From: Balaenoptera acutorostrata
Lineage: Eukaryota > Chordata > Mammalia > Artiodactyla > Balaenopteridae
DNA length: 64,000 nt
NCBI RefSeq assembly: GCF_949987535.1
Contig: NC_080077.1
Location: forward strand, 40,504,561 to 40,568,560
Direction of reading: 5' to 3'
The notes beneath the pieces were generated by a model, which saw nothing but the letters and a program-made list of their open reading frames with translations, was not told where the DNA came from and searched no databases. This document shows, piece after piece, positions 11,705-25,092 of the stretch; the stretch's first letter is position 1, and each line of letters begins with the position of its first letter. A program made the translations under genes and the position numbers.

Positions 11705-14520
11705 TGGAAACATCAGCAAGATGGCAGAATAAGAAGCCTCAAACCTTCCTTTCCCCATGGAGATATCAACAATGGTACAAGATCAATTCCCTTTGTGAGA
11801 AATCCAGACACCAATTAATAGGCTGCTTCACCACAGGCAAGCCTGAAATCAGCTGCATCAAAGCTGGTAGAAAAATTCATAGCATTCACTCATCAGAATC
11901 CCTCCCACCAGCACAATGCAGCACACTGCAGCATGATCCAAAGGAAATTCCCAACTCCTGTAATCTCCAGGGAGGGGGGAAGGAGGGACAAAAGACTGGA
12001 ATATACATATAACATTCTTATTTTTGTGGGGGGCTAACAGAGGAATTGGCTTCTTTCTTGCTTGAATATAAACACTGACAGGAAAGAACTCCAGGTTGGG
12101 GGCTGCTAAGAACAAAGGTGAAAGTTTGAACTAGCATTGACACTCCTCCTGTCTCAGAATAGAGCAAAGGGGAGAAAACCCCCAACTCCTGGCTTCTCCC
12201 TGGAGAGGGAAAGAGTTGAATCATGTGTCCAACGGCTGGCTTCTTTTGGGGGTGGGGGACATGCCAGAGGAATTGGTTTTCATCTCATTTGACTTGGAGT
12301 GCTGACAGAACCTGGGATACTCTAGATGCCTGGGGGTCTTTGAGAACAAAAAAAGAGCTAGGTGGCTTATGGCAGCTCCAGAGAACCTGCAGTACCACAA
12401 ACAGACACCAGAGGGAAAAAGAGATTATGAACCCCTGAAGAAAGAGCCTGCAAAACCTCTCTGATTGGAAATTTATATGCACAAGCCCAGCGATGATACG
12501 TCCACAGAAAAGGTTTGAGAGGCCCCCAGAATCTCTATTCAGGCCAATGAGTGAAGGTCTCCTCTGCATGAAGCTAGTCCATAAAGACTGGGAGAAGTGG
12601 ATGTTGTTTTCAATGTGCAGATTACAACACAAAGTAACCAGTCACATGAAGAAACAGAAAAACATGGCCCAACCAAGGGAACAAAATAAATCTCCAGGTA
12701 CTGACCCTAAAGAATTGAAAGTATATAAATTACCTGGCAATTTAAGATAATCATCATAAAGATGCTAAAAGCTCAGGAAAATAATACTTGGACAAAATGG
12801 TAACAACCACAAAGAGATAGAAAAATAGACTTCAAGTCAGAAATTGTCACAGGAGACAAAGAAGGACATTACATAGTGAAAAAGGATCAATTCACTTGGG
12901 AGAGAGCAATTACAAATATACATGCATCAAACATCACAGCACTCAAATTTAGGAAGCAAACAATGACAGAACTGAAGATAGAAACAGATAGCAACACAAT
13001 AATAGTAGGAGGTTTCAATACCCCACTTTCAATAATGGATAGAGCAACCAGATGGAGATCAATATGGAAAGAGAAAACTTGAACAACGGTATAGACCAAT
13101 GGACCTAACAGATATATACAAAACACCCCACCCAACAGCAGCAGAATACTTATTCTTTTCCAGGAACATTATCCAGGATAGATCACTTGTTAGGTCACAA
13201 AACAAGTCTTTACAAATTTAAGAAGTTTGAAATCATACCAAGTATGTTTTCTAACCATAAGAAAATGTAACTAGAAATCAATAGCAGAAGGAAAACTGGA
13301 AAACTCACAGATATGTGGAAATTAAACAGCACACTCCTGACAACCAATGAGTTAAGGAAGCAATCAAAAGAGAAGTTAAAAAATATCTTAAGACAAACAA
13401 AAATATAACATAATAAAACTTATGGGATGCAGCTAGAGCAATAATAAGAGGGAAGTTTATGGTGGTAAATACCTGTATTAAGAAGGGATGACCTCAAATA
13501 CACCTCAAGAAACTAGAAAAAGAAGAACAAACAAAGCCCAAAGTTAGCAGAAGGAAATAATAAAGATTAGAGAATAAATAAACAAAACAGAGATTAGTAA
13601 AAAAATAGGAAAAGTCAATCAAACTAAGAGTTAGTTGTTTGTGAAGATCCATGAAATTGACAAATAATTAGATTAATTAAGAAAAAGAGAGAAAAGTCTC
13701 AAATCATCAAACCAGAAATGAAAGAAAACACATTACAATTGATGAAACAGAAATTAAAAATATTATAAGACACTACTATGAACAATTAAATGTCAACAAA
13801 TTGGATAAGCTAGAAGAAATGGATACATTTCTAGAAACATGCAAACTACCAAGACTGAATCATGAAGAAGTAGAAAATCTGTACAGACCTATAACTTGTA
13901 AGGAGATTGAATCACAATAAAAAGTCTCCCAACAGTAAAAGTCCAGGACCAGATGGCTTCACTAGACAATTCTACAAAATAATTCGAGAAGAATTAATGT
14001 CAATCATTCTCAAATCCTTCCAAATAATTGAAGAGGAGAGAACGCTTCCAAACTCATTTTTATAAGGCCAGCATTACTCTGATGCCAAAGCCGAAAACGT
14101 TACAAGAAAAGAAAACTACAGACCAATATCCCTGATGATAACAGATGGAAAAATCCTTAACAAAATAGTAGCAAACCAAATTTAATAGCACATTAAAAGC
14201 ATCATAAACCATGATCAAGTGAGATTTTTTTCCCTTGGGATGCAAAGATAGTTCAATATACAAAAATCAATCAATGTAATATACCACATTAACAAGAGTG
14301 AAGGATAAAAATCACATGATAATCTCAATAGATCCAGAAAAGGTGTTTGACAAAATTCAACACCTTTTCATAATAAAACACTCAACAAACTAGGAATAGA
14401 AGAACATTACCTCAACAAAATAGAGACTATATATGAAAACTCCACAGCAAACATCATAGTCAACAGTGAAAAACTGAAAGCTTTTCTGCTAAGATCAGGA
14501 ACACGGCAACTGTAAAACAA
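11705..14520 (+). mobile_element. Old L1 with preserved 5' start, internally deleted and decayed
   Basis: The element starts with a YY1-like 'caagatggc' (11717-11725), as L1 5' UTRs do. It continues through about 1.1 kb of 5' UTR-like sequence, then jumps into ORF2 at about 12,830 with no ORF1 recognised. ORF2 pieces follow in order: endonuclease ('gacaaagaaggacattac'), the 'ataatagtaggaggtttcaa' block (NTIIVGGF, with the catalytic Asp changed to Gly), the linker, and fingers/palm up to 'agatcaggaacacggcaa' at about 14,510. It stops there, before the FADD motif. Many stops and frameshifts make it inactive. No TSD is visible. Confidence 0.85.
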
Positions 14521-14694
14521 CTACCATAATGTATATTTCTGTCTCAAAATTTTGAGATCAGAATAAATCACTTACAATCAATATCCATTGGAAGTTTGAC
14601 TTTGATCAAGTCATAGCTATAGCTAAAAACATAGTAAACAGAGATAACTAAACATTATAAATATTTTAGATTAAGCAATAGTTCAGAGGAATAA

Positions 14695-14905
14695 TTTTTG
14701 GAAATTCATAAAGTAATAATAATGACCACATCCCACGCACTTTGCATACAATGCATCTGTTCTTTCAACAGTCATATAAAGAAATTATTTTATCCCCACT
14801 TTAGAGATGAGATTGAAACTTAAGGAGGTTAGGTTATTCGTCTAAAGCCAACTGTCTAGTAAATTGCAAGGCTAGAATCCCAAACTACTTCTGTCTACAG
14901 GAAGA
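14695..14905 (-). repeat. MIR SINE relic
   Basis: 'ttatccccactttagagatgagattgaaact' (parts: ttatccccactttagagat) with 'ggaggttaggtta' and 'gcaaggctagaatcccaaa' follow the MIR order in reverse. Confidence 0.75.
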
Positions 14906-15860
14906 GACTACCAGCTCAAATTTCAACAAAACTCAATGAGATAATACAAATCTGTGAATCTAGTAGATGTAATGCAATAGGAAATATAAAGTTCTGTGGA
15001 TGGATATCTCTGCATGATTATTTCCATGTGACTTTACATTTCTTTACATTTCCAAGTAAAAGAATGAATGGTGGTTTCCAGCTAAAGGTGGCATATTAAA
15101 CATATAAACGTTTCTTCAGTCATTTAAAAACTTACTAAAATAACAAAATAAACCTTACTAAATGAAATCTACAAGGTCAAAAAGAAATGGAAATGATATG
15201 TGAGTAAGAAAACTTGGTAAGCTCAAAAGCAGAGTAAGTGGTAATTGACACCTTTAGGCTGAGAAAACAGATTTTTAAGACAATAGTGGGGAAAACAAAA
15301 AGCAACTCAATTTACACTGTAATGCCTCAGATGACTCAGTAAAGTGATATTGGGTACCTGTGAAAGTGAATTGAAGGTGGAGCTGAAAAGAATATTGTTT
15401 AAAGGTTTGTTTAGGAAACTATTAGACTTCCTAGATCCTCTCTTTCATTCCATGCAACTACGCTTCTCCCACTCGTTATTTTTCCTCTGGAAAAGATAAA
15501 GCAGAAATTCTTTGGGAGATATCAAGAAGAGCTGAGATTTAGGGATCATTACAGATAGAAGAATTCAATGTAAGTTTTTAAACTGAATGTTGAGGCACCA
15601 GTTTTCTTCTGCTACATGGCTTCCAGAATACTAGGAGGCAGACTATTACCTCCCAAGCAGAAGATTGTAGAATTACTTTCTTGGGAGTTTGATCAGCCTA
15701 AGAGAAAAGCCCCATACATATACAGCCTTCCCCCAATGAAATGGCTTAGTCAGATCACACAAAGAGTAAAGTGCACAGGGAGAACTAAGTTTAGAATCAG
15801 TTTATTTGTGTCACAACCTTAACTGTTTAGTAGGAGACAGTAAATGATTGTCAACATTTG
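14906..15860. other. Unique intergenic sequence
   Basis: A-rich, no repeat or exon recognised. Confidence 0.35.
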
Positions 15861-17328
15861 AAGAAATCTGCTAGCATAAAAGGCATAAATATTCCAAAAG
15901 AAATGGGATAAAAGCAACTTGGATATCCAGAGTCTTTACAGGGAGAAGAAAAGTTTTTTAAAAAGAGAGAATAATTACTGTTGTAAGAGATATGAGAATA
16001 TGTAGCATTTATCAAATAAGAATAGGGGACTATCAAATAGCAAATGGATTAATAGAAATTTCCTACCCTAAAATTATCCTAAAAACGGAATAAAAACAAA
16101 AAAAGTTTCTGAAACTAAAAGATATGTTTGTAGAAATTTAAAATCCAATAGAATGAATGAAAGATAAAGATGAGAGGGGAAAAAAAAGACCCAGGAAGTA
16201 TGTAGAAAGATAAAAGAAATAGAATAAAGGGAAAAAAGAAAAGATAATTGGAATATTGATCCAGAAGTTTCAATATTTGAAAAACAACACTTAAGAAAAG
16301 AAAAAAAACAGAAAATCAAGTGGAAGAGATCATAAAATAAATAATTCAAGATAATTTTTCAAAATTGAAAGGTCCCAAAAAGAACCCAGAACAGTGCTGA
16401 TACCTGGCTCCACCAAAACACACCATTGTGAAATTCAAAACATTAAGAACAAAAAGGAGATCCTATAAGCATCCAGACAGAAAACAAAATAGATTACAAA
16501 AAAAAAAAAAAAGGATCCAGAATCACAATGGCTGAGAACTCTTCACTGCAACACTAGAAACTAGATGACAATGGAGTAAAGCCTTTGAAATTCTGAGTGA
16601 CTATGTTAATCAACCTGTAATTCCATACGCAAACAAATTATCAATTTATTAGATGTGAGAGCATGAAGATGTTTTCAAACTTGAAAGATATCAAAAATGT
16701 CCTTCATGTATACCTTCTCAGGAAGTTATTGAGAAGACGTCTGCACCAAAATGAGGGGATAAACCCATAAAGGGGAAGGGATGGAATCCAGAAAACAGCA
16801 GATCCAGTCAAAAGGGAAACAAAGGGACTCCCCAGGATAATGGTGAAGAGAAAGACCACGATCACAGCCGTGGACTGGGAAACCAGGCCAGACTAGGGCA
16901 GATCAAAAATCTACAAGAGGGATGTATCCACAAAATAAATTGATAAAACACTTGATGTATTTGAACATTTAAAAAGCAGACATAGGTGACTGGGAGAGAG
17001 TTTGAGAATGAATTAGTGATAAGTACATAGAAAACTAAACAAAAGAAAAATAAGAAAAAATTTACACTCTAGGGAAATAGAAAGTTATGCAAATGGTGAA
17101 AAGTAATTGCATTTTCCTATATAGTTTATTTGTAAACACCATTATACATGTATATGCTATTCATAATAATGTGAATACTACTTATTATTTAATTAACCAA
17201 AGTTATGATACGGCTACATTGAAAGGCTGAGGAAACAGAAAGTGAATAAGGAAAATGTAGTGACACAAGCTAAATTTTCTTTTTCCATAGTAGAAAGTCA
17301 GTATATAATTTCTAAAATTAAAAAAAAG

Positions 17329-17359
<31 letters not shown>

Positions 17360-17720
17360 GAAATTAACACTAGATGTGTTATTTAAAGAAATAAGTAGCA
17401 AAGGAAATAGCCATAAGAATACAAAGAAGGTACTTCTGGGAAAGGAAAACTGGTTTGCGTTGAGGTAGACAGTGTACCTCCATTCAATAAAAATAATATA
17501 GAACTGTTAACCTATATGCCTGTGTTATTTTGATTTAGAAAAAATAAATAGTTAAAATAAAAATAACAGGGCACTCATTTTATTGAAAGATTAATTGGAT
17601 TAATAGATATTCTCTACCCTAAGATAAAACATTGTGTACAGCAGTGTCAAGCTGTGGCCTAGTTGAAAGGAAATAAACAAGATATGAACTTCCTGAAAAA
17701 GTAAACAAAGAGAAATAAAG
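15861..17720 (+). mobile_element. HAL1-like element (ORF1-only L1 relative), decayed
   Basis: An ORF1-type RNA-binding region is recognisable without any ORF2. Landmarks include 'aaacacaccattgtgaaattc', 'aggagatcctataagcatcc', 'caacactagaaactagatga', 'aatggagtaaagcctttgaa', 'ttctcaggaagttattgaga' and 'ccccaggataatggtgaag'. This order is that of HAL1 ('half-L1'). The A-rich stretch before it and the AT-rich stretch after it fit the rest of the element. All frames are broken, and a 28-bp poly(A) interrupts it at about 17,330. The exact ends are uncertain. Confidence 0.65.
17331..17359. repeat. Poly(A) tract
   Basis: Nearly pure A-run flanked by two copies of 'agaaatta'. It may be the tail of a tiny insertion or an expanded A-run in the host element. 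Confidence 0.8.
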
Positions 17721-19060
17721 AAATATTTCTTTATCTTCTACTGGAGCAGTGATGCTGGTTTGTCTGAATCTTTTTTTTTTTTTTTAATAACAGTACTGCT
17801 TGCTTTCCTGGCTAAGTACTGCTTTTGCTGTGGAAGGAAAAGTTACTCCAAGCTGAGTGCTAAAGTCAAAGAGCGGCAGCCCCAAGCCTGCTGTTTTCAA
17901 TTAGCATGCCAGTCCCAATGGCAGGTCCGGCAGACAGTGTTTTATTAGGGGTTGGTCATCTCCTCCTCCGATCCACGTGAACAGCCTGCGGTTCTACATG
18001 CTTCCCTTGACCTTCCGGTCCCTCTAGAGTTGTGTGACGCTGGAAGCTGAAACCACAGCTGTCTGCCACTTGACTCCCAAAGCTCAGTCTTCTCTGCTCT
18101 TTCCCCTGGGGACAGAGAGGGAAAGCAAGTTGATGGAAAGAGTGTCTCTTCCCTGAGATAAAACAGTGCCTCTTCCTTGAACCAGTTTGAGAACTGCAGT
18201 GAATGAGCGGAGATGTGGAAGGGTGGTCGTGTGAATGCTCGGCAGGGGTCAAGTGGGAAATGCTGCTTCTGTCGGCACAGGGCACAGGGTCCTGTTCTGG
18301 GCTGGAGGAGAGTGGCCCTTTATGGGTTCAGAGGAGAGCAAGGTACTTAAAGGCTTGGCACATGAGACTCTAAAGAAGGGTGAGTGGACCTGGGATTTAG
18401 CCTAAAGAAGAGAATTTGAGGGTGATTTTAAAAGGAACTCTGGAGCAGGAAATATCATTAAATTAGGAATGGGGACCAGATGTTCTCAGTAATAAGAGCA
18501 CAGAGCAGGGAGAAAGAATGACCTTATAGAATAAGGCAGAGCTTCATGATGGTTGTTAAACACTGGAATGGGGTATCTATGGAGTCTGTGGAATTCTCCA
18601 CAAAAATAAGACCTTTGTCTAATATGAGCATTTGTGTGTAGCTTTGCCTACAGCAGAAGGTATTAAGGAAACTGTCTGGGGGGTTTGTCCATGAGCATTC
18701 TTTGTATCAGAGACTTTCAGATAAATAAGGTAAAAGACCCCTTGGAACCACCATTTATACGCATCCCTGGGCCCCATAGCTATAAGGACCTGAATGAACA
18801 GTACAAAGTTGAATTTTCTTCTTTTTCCTCCTCTATTCTCTTTTCATATATGTTTATAAACATATCGGCTATAGTGATAACAGGGGAACAGCAATCCTTC
18901 AATTGCACCCTTTTACTCATTGATTTGTGTTAGAGATAGAAAATTATTTACCTTGATACCATAGTCCTTGAGATAGGCTGAAATTCTATTTTGGCAATTT
19001 TAAGATTTTCAACGAGATGACAGCTGATAAGGAGTAATTTTTAGGCTTGAATAAAAATGT
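17721..19060. other. Unique intergenic sequence, GC-richer in the middle
   Basis: The part at 17,860-18,330 has higher GC and a few CpGs. I recognise neither a gene nor a repeat family there. A 109-codon minus frame at 17,956-18,285 is low-complexity in composition and unrecognised. Confidence 0.35.
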
Positions 19061-20580
19061 TCCTTTTATTTTTTAATTTTTTCCAGCTTTTTGGAGGTAT
19101 AATTGAAAAGTAAAATCACAAGATATGTAAAGTGTAACATCGTGGTGATTTGATATAGTATACATATAGGATTCCCAACATCTAGTTAATTAACATATCC
19201 ACCACCTCACTTTTTTATCTTTTTTAATGAGAACACTTAAGTTCTAATCTCTTAGCAGATTTCAATTATATAATACAGTGTTATAAGCCATAGTCCCTAT
19301 GTTTTACATTAGATCCTCAGACATTATTCATCTAGCTGAATGTTTGTATCATTTTACCAGCCTCTTCCTATATCTCCCACCCCCCAGCGCTTGGCAACCA
19401 TTTTTCTATTCTCTCTTTCTACGAGCTTGACTTTTTTAAAAACAGATTCCATATATTTAAAAAATACCATGCAGTATTTATTTTTCTCTGTCTGGCTTTT
19501 TTCGCTTAGCATAACACCCTCAAGTTTCATCCCTGTTGTTGCAAATTGTAGGATTTCTTCTTTCCCATGGCTGAATAATATTCCATTGCACATGTACACC
19601 ACATCTTCTTTATACACTCAGCTGTTGATGGGCACCTAGGTTATTTCCATATTTTGGCTATTGTGAATCATGCTGCAATGAACATGGGAGTGCAGATATC
19701 TCTTTATATCTGCTTTTATTTTCTTTAGATATATACCCTGAAGTGAGATTGCTGGATCATATTGTAGTTCTATTTTTAATCTTTTGAGGAACTCCCATTC
19801 TGTTTTCCCCAGTGGCTACACCAATTGTTATCCCCACTAATAGTGCACAAGGGTTTACTTTTCTCCATATCTTTGCCAACATTTATCTCTTGTGTCTTTG
19901 ATGATAGTCATTCTAACAGATGTGAGATAATATCTCATTGCAGTTTTGATTTGCATTTGCCTGATGATTAGTGATGTTGAGCACATTTTCATGAACCTGT
20001 TGGCCACTTACATGTCTTTTTTTGAAAAATGTCTATTTGGTTCCTCTACACATTTTTTTTTTAATTATTTATTTATTTATTTATTTATATTTATTTATTT
20101 TTGGCTGTGTTGGGACTTCGTTTCTGTGCGAGGGCTTTCTCTAGTCGTGGCAAGCGGGAGCCACTCTTCATTGCGGTGGGCGGGCCTCTCACTATCGCGG
20201 CCTCTCTTGTTGCGGAGCACAGGCTCCAGACGCGCAGGCTCAGTAGTTGTGGCTCACGGGCCCAGTTGCTCCGCGGCATGTGGGATCTTCCCAGACCAGG
20301 GCTCGAACCCGTGTGCCCTGCATTGGCAGGCAGATTCTCAACGACTGCTCCACCAGGGAAGCCCCCTCTACACATTTTTTAATCAGATTTTTTTTTTTTT
20401 TTGCTATTGAGTTGTATGAGTTCTTTATATATTTTGGATATTAAGCCCTTTTCAGATATATGCTTTGCAAAGATTTTCTCCCATTCTGAAGGTTGCCTTT
20501 TCACTTTGTCAACGGTTTCCTTTGTTGAGCAAAAACTTTCCTTTTTATATTTTAAAATGAGATGATGGTAAGATCTAAAT
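19061..20580 (-). mobile_element. Old L1 3' end, 5'-truncated, split by a SINE
   Basis: Read on the minus strand this is ORF2 C-terminal sequence and a 3' UTR: 'ggctgaataatattccattg', 'ttgatgggcacctaggtta', 'gctggatcatattgtagttc' and 'attgagttgtatgagttc' are the reverse of the usual L1 order. The SINE at 20,059-20,364 interrupts it, and the L1 resumes at 20,365. It is diverged, has no open frame and is older than that SINE. Confidence 0.9.
20043..20380 (-). mobile_element. CHR-type SINE inserted in an L1, 16-bp TSD
   Basis: A full-length SINE body (head at about 20,364) has a (TAAA)n tail, read as (ATTT)n at 20,065-20,100. The direct repeat 'cctctacacatttttt' is present at 20,043-20,058 and 20,365-20,380. 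Removing the insertion restores continuous L1 sequence. Confidence 0.95.
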
Positions 20581-20906
20581 GTATTTTTTAATTCTTTGAT
20601 TTAACACTTACTTGATAAGTAATTTTACATTCACGTCCTATAAGATGGAAATACCCACATGACCTGTATGTCATCTCATAGGAATTATAACAAGCAAACC
20701 AAGAATGGGTGGGTCACTGTAATCTGTAGTTAGAATAAGTACTTTTTAATTTATATTTCCTATGCTCCAAATTTAAGCTAACATTTTAATTAGTAAAATG
20801 ACCATGAAAAAGAGGCTGATGGCTAATTACTACTGATTATTCCACTGTTAGATGATTAATGAGTTCAGTTAGTAAGATAGCCATGCATTTTGATCAGTTT
20901 AACTCA
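20581..20906. other. Unique intergenic sequence
   Basis: Nothing recognised. Confidence 0.4.
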
Positions 20907-20996
20907 TCTGTGCATCTTTTTTTTTTTTTAAACATCTTTATTGAAGTATAATTGCCTTACAATAGTGTGTTAGCTTCTGCTTTCTGTGCATCTTTT
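20907..20996 (-). mobile_element. Micro L1 insertion (about 62 bp) with 14-bp TSD
   Basis: Only the last 50 bp or so of an L1 3' UTR plus its A-tail are present, at 20,921-20,982 ('catctttattgaagtataat' is the reversed 3' end). The perfect direct repeat 'tctgtgcatctttt' at 20,907-20,920 and 20,983-20,996 shows it is a bona fide, extremely 5'-truncated insertion. Confidence 0.9.
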
Positions 20997-21670
20997 AATC
21001 AACTAAATTATACAGATGTGTTTAATAATCTGGCACAATTTTGGTGAAGTTTTTATATTACTTGACAAAGCAATGTTATTCAAAGAAAAGCAAAGTCTAT
21101 GAATATGTAAGGAAAACTGGTATGTATAAGTTTTATACAGCTATCTTCTCCTCATATACTTATTGTAATGACATTTTTCTTGATGCTCATCTTTCACATA
21201 GCTGCACCAACACAGACTCACTGCACTTACTTATCAAATAATTTTTTAAAAAATAAATAAATGGTTAAGCAAAATTTTTAGGAATGAAGAGATCTTGAAA
21301 TCTATCCATTTTATTCATCCTCTGCCTCTGACAAGATTGAATTTGAGGCTATCTCATAAGATGGCTGGCTCTCCTGCTGGCCAGCAGCAGTAAAAGCAAT
21401 GAGGAGGCAAAGTTAGAGAAAAGAGTGAATGGCTAATATCTCATTATTTGTGTCCTAGGACCACCAGGTAATGAATCCTGGATGCCAGTTAACTTGTTAC
21501 TCACAATATCGGAAACTGTGCTACCCCCAAAGTACAGAATCAGTCCCAGAAACCAGGACAAGAAATATGGTACCTAGAGAGCTCCTTTAAGGCCATAATC
21601 AAAGTAGGTGCTGCAGAATGGGTTCAAATATTTTGTGTACTTTGATAATTTTATACCTATAAATTAAAAA

Positions 21671-21702
<32 letters not shown>

Positions 21703-23830
21703 CATTCTAGTCTTATCAGGCTGCTGATAATCCAGAGTAGGAATGATTATTTTGGCAACAGGTAAGTATATCTACCTTCAAACTTTGTAAAGAGTAATGA
21801 GACCAAACTTGTCATACCTCAGTTTCTATTCAGAGTGATCTTTATACTAGTGGAGTTAAAATATAAGAATAAAAATATTTATACTCTAAAGCAACTCTCT
21901 TTTTGTGCATCCTACTGTAGAAGATATAGCATATCAGAGAACTATGTCAAAGGAAAGAAGTTAGTTATTTGATGATAAACTGAGTGAAGTGGATATGAGG
22001 AAGGAAAGATAGAGGAAAGAAGATGACTTCAAAGTTCCTGGATTGAGAGGCTGAAAACAGACACAGTGACCCTGAATGCAGCCTGAAGTTGGAGAGGAAG
22101 TCAGCCTGAGGGAAAAGCAAAGAGTTTTGCTTATAACTGTTGAGTTTTAGATGATGATATAGCTTTCCCCCAAAAAATATCATCTCAGGAAGTACAAAAT
22201 AAGGATTAAACCACAGGGGTGAGGAGAACATCCAGGTTAGAAATTTATCCACTGAAGATATACCGTGTGTGAAAGTTCTGGATTAGAGTACATAGAAACT
22301 TTCTGAATTAACACATACATGGAGAGGCTGGGAAAATATTCATAAGTATACTGTTGGGAAAACAAGAGGTAGAGGTGAGAGAAATGGAAAAGGTAAGGAA
22401 ATGCAAGAATGAGAAGCTTTATTTCTATAATATTCCATGTATTTCTGTACTTATGTATACTTATGTGTCTCTCCATTAAAATTTTTCCCTAAAATTATCT
22501 TGTAAAAGAAGATTGGACAAAAATATATGATATATGATAATATAATACTGCAAATTGATGAGGGCATTTAAATTTTTAAGAAGTTATTATTTTAAAAAAA
22601 GTTATATTCCTTCTGTGAAAGCATCATGGAAAAAAAATGCAAGGATGAGAAAGTCTAAACTATTCAGAAATATCTGTTTGTGATTGTCCCATATGAAATC
22701 ACAACTCATAGCAGTTGGACTCTGAAAGCGCCTAAATTATTTTGTATATATTTTTCATAAGAAATATAGCTAAAAATAGAAACAGTTACTCATAAATTTT
22801 TATCAAATCTGTGATTTTTATCAGAAGTTTCCACTGACTTAGCTTCAATTCAAGAAGAAAACATTTCTCTGACGAACTTAATTCTCTCAATGCAATACTT
22901 CAACCTGATTATTTAACTTTTTTCTCTTCCTCTTTTAAACCATTCCTATTTACTTTCTAAGTTACCCAGGTAGGCATAACTTTGTCATCCATTCATTTTA
23001 TTTAATTGCATTTGACAACTTTCAATCATTTGTCACTATTTGAGACAAATTTTAGCGGTTTTTAGTTAAATAGAACCAGGAAAAATTCCATTACAAAAAG
23101 TGAAATAGGGTGAAATTTTCCTTCAGTATAGTTTAATAATTTTGACCATGTTCTCAATGGCTTTTAAGCCATCTGACAATTCAGGGGTGAAGTTTTGGCT
23201 GATACTCAGTTAAGTTCTGATGGGAAACATGTGCTGCTCAATAGTTTCTAAGACTTTTGACCCTAAAATTCAGTTAAATTTTAATTTTCTCGAGGTTCTC
23301 TTTTTCTTAGAAATGAAATACAAATCTGTATTTGCATGTTTTGAAGATTTTCCTGGGTGTATTTTATGGTATTAAAATACCAGTATATACAGAATTAACT
23401 AACGGACTTCCTATAACTAACATGTTTCACAAATCCCCAGATAGCTTCAAAACATTTTAAGTTAGCATTTGGATTTTTTTCCATGATTCATGTGTAATTC
23501 TATAAGTGACTCACTCCGTAAAGCCTCCATTGAGAACAACGATGTGCTCAGAATTTGTCTCTGAACTTAAAGGGCAGTTTGGGAAATTACATTTAATTCA
23601 ATTATTTAGAGATTGATTGATTAATGCTAGTTTGTGGAGGCGAACACTGAGACAACACATTTGTGAACTTTTATGATTTCTACAGATTATCAAAAAGTCG
23701 ACATTTGGAAGACATTTGCTGTCTGAAACTGAAAGTAACCAATGGACACTACTTTATGTACCAAGAGTGCCTCTGCCTCTCACCACTCAGCTCTGTAACA
23801 GTGCTCACTGTTGACAGGCGGGAAGATGGC
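20997..23830. other. Unique intergenic sequence
   Basis: About 2.8 kb of AT-rich sequence without recognised repeats or exons, apart from the A/(TA)n tract near 21,666. Small frames of 66-95 codons look random. Confidence 0.4.
21666..21702. repeat. Poly(A)/(TA)n tract
   Basis: An A-run of about 13 followed by about 10 TA units. Confidence 0.9.
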
Positions 23831-25092
23831 TCTTGGGTGTTCTTTTTTTTTTTTTTTTTTTTTTTTACTTACTTATTTTTTTTTTTTCAAACATCTTTAT
23901 TGAAGTATAATTGCCTTACAATAGTGTGTTAGCATCTGCTTTATAACAAAGTGAATCTGTTATACATATACAATATGTTCCCATTTCTCTTCCCTCTTGC
24001 ATCTCCCTCCCTCCCACCCTCCCCATCCCACCCCTCTAGGTGGTCACAAAGCACCGAGCTGATCTCCCTGTGCTATGCGGCTGCTTCCCACTAGCTATCT
24101 ATTTTACATTTGGTAGTGTATATATGTCCATGACACTCTCTTACCCTGTCACATCTCACCCCACCCCCTCCCCATATCCTCAAGTCCATTCTCTAGTAGG
24201 TCTGTGTCTTTATTCCCGTCTTGCCACTAGGTTCTTCATGGCCTTTTTTTTTTTTTTCCCTTAGATTCCGTATATATGTGTTAGCATACTGTATTTGTTT
24301 TTCTCCTTCTGACTTACTTCACTCTGTATGACAGACTCTAACTCCATCCACCTCATTACAAATACCTCCATTTCATTTCTTTTTATGGCTGAGTAATATT
24401 CCATTGTATATATGTGCCACATCTTCTTCATCCATTCATCTGTCGATGGACATTTAGGTTGCTTCCATGTCCTGGCTATTGTAAATAGAGCTGCAATGAA
24501 CATTTTGGTACATGACTCTTTTTGACCTATGGTTTTCTCAGGGTATATGCCCAGTAGTGGGATTGCTGGGTCGTATGGTAGTTCTATTTGTAGTTTTTTA
24601 AGGAACCTCCATACTGTTCTCCATAGTGGCTGTATCAATTTACATTCCCACCAACAGTGCAAGAGTGTTCCCTTTCCTCCACACCCTCTCCAGCATTTAT
24701 TGTTTCTAGATTTTTTGATGATGGCCATTCTGACCGGTGTGAGATGATATCTCATTGTAGTTTTGATTTGCATTTCTCTAATGATTAATGATGTTGAGCA
24801 TTCTTTCATGTGTCTGTAGGCCATCTGTATATCTTCTTTGGAGAAATGTCTATTTAGATCTTCTGCCCATTTTTGGATTGGGTTGTTCGTTTTTTTGTTA
24901 TTGAGCTGCATGAGCTGCTTGTAAATCTTGGAGATTAATCCTTTGTCAGTTGCTTCATTTGCAAATATTTTCTCCCATTCTGAGGGTTGTCTTTTGGTCT
25001 TGTTTATGGTTTCCTTTGCTGTGCAAAAGCTTTTCAGTTTCATTAGGTCCCATTTGTTTATTTGTGTACTTATTTCCATCTTGGGTGTTCTT
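23831..25092 (-). mobile_element. 5'-truncated L1 3' end with 14-bp TSD
   Basis: The insertion reads on the minus strand. It comprises the last part of ORF2 (open for about 270 codons, including the Cys/His knuckle and a C-terminal end near 24,264), the 3' UTR and an A-tail at about 23,843-23,866. The direct repeat 'tcttgggtgttctt' at 23,831-23,844 and 25,079-25,092 marks both ends. The 282-codon frame at 24,261-25,109 begins in flanking DNA (first ten or so codons) and then follows L1 ORF2, so it is not a gene. The 3' UTR is of the type that ends in 'ctccaataaa'-like sequence. Confidence 0.95.

Noticed and set aside
17860..18330. GC-richer island that might be an exon or CpG island
   Set aside because: CpGs are few, no family-like protein can be read, and no splice-site pair frames an open block.
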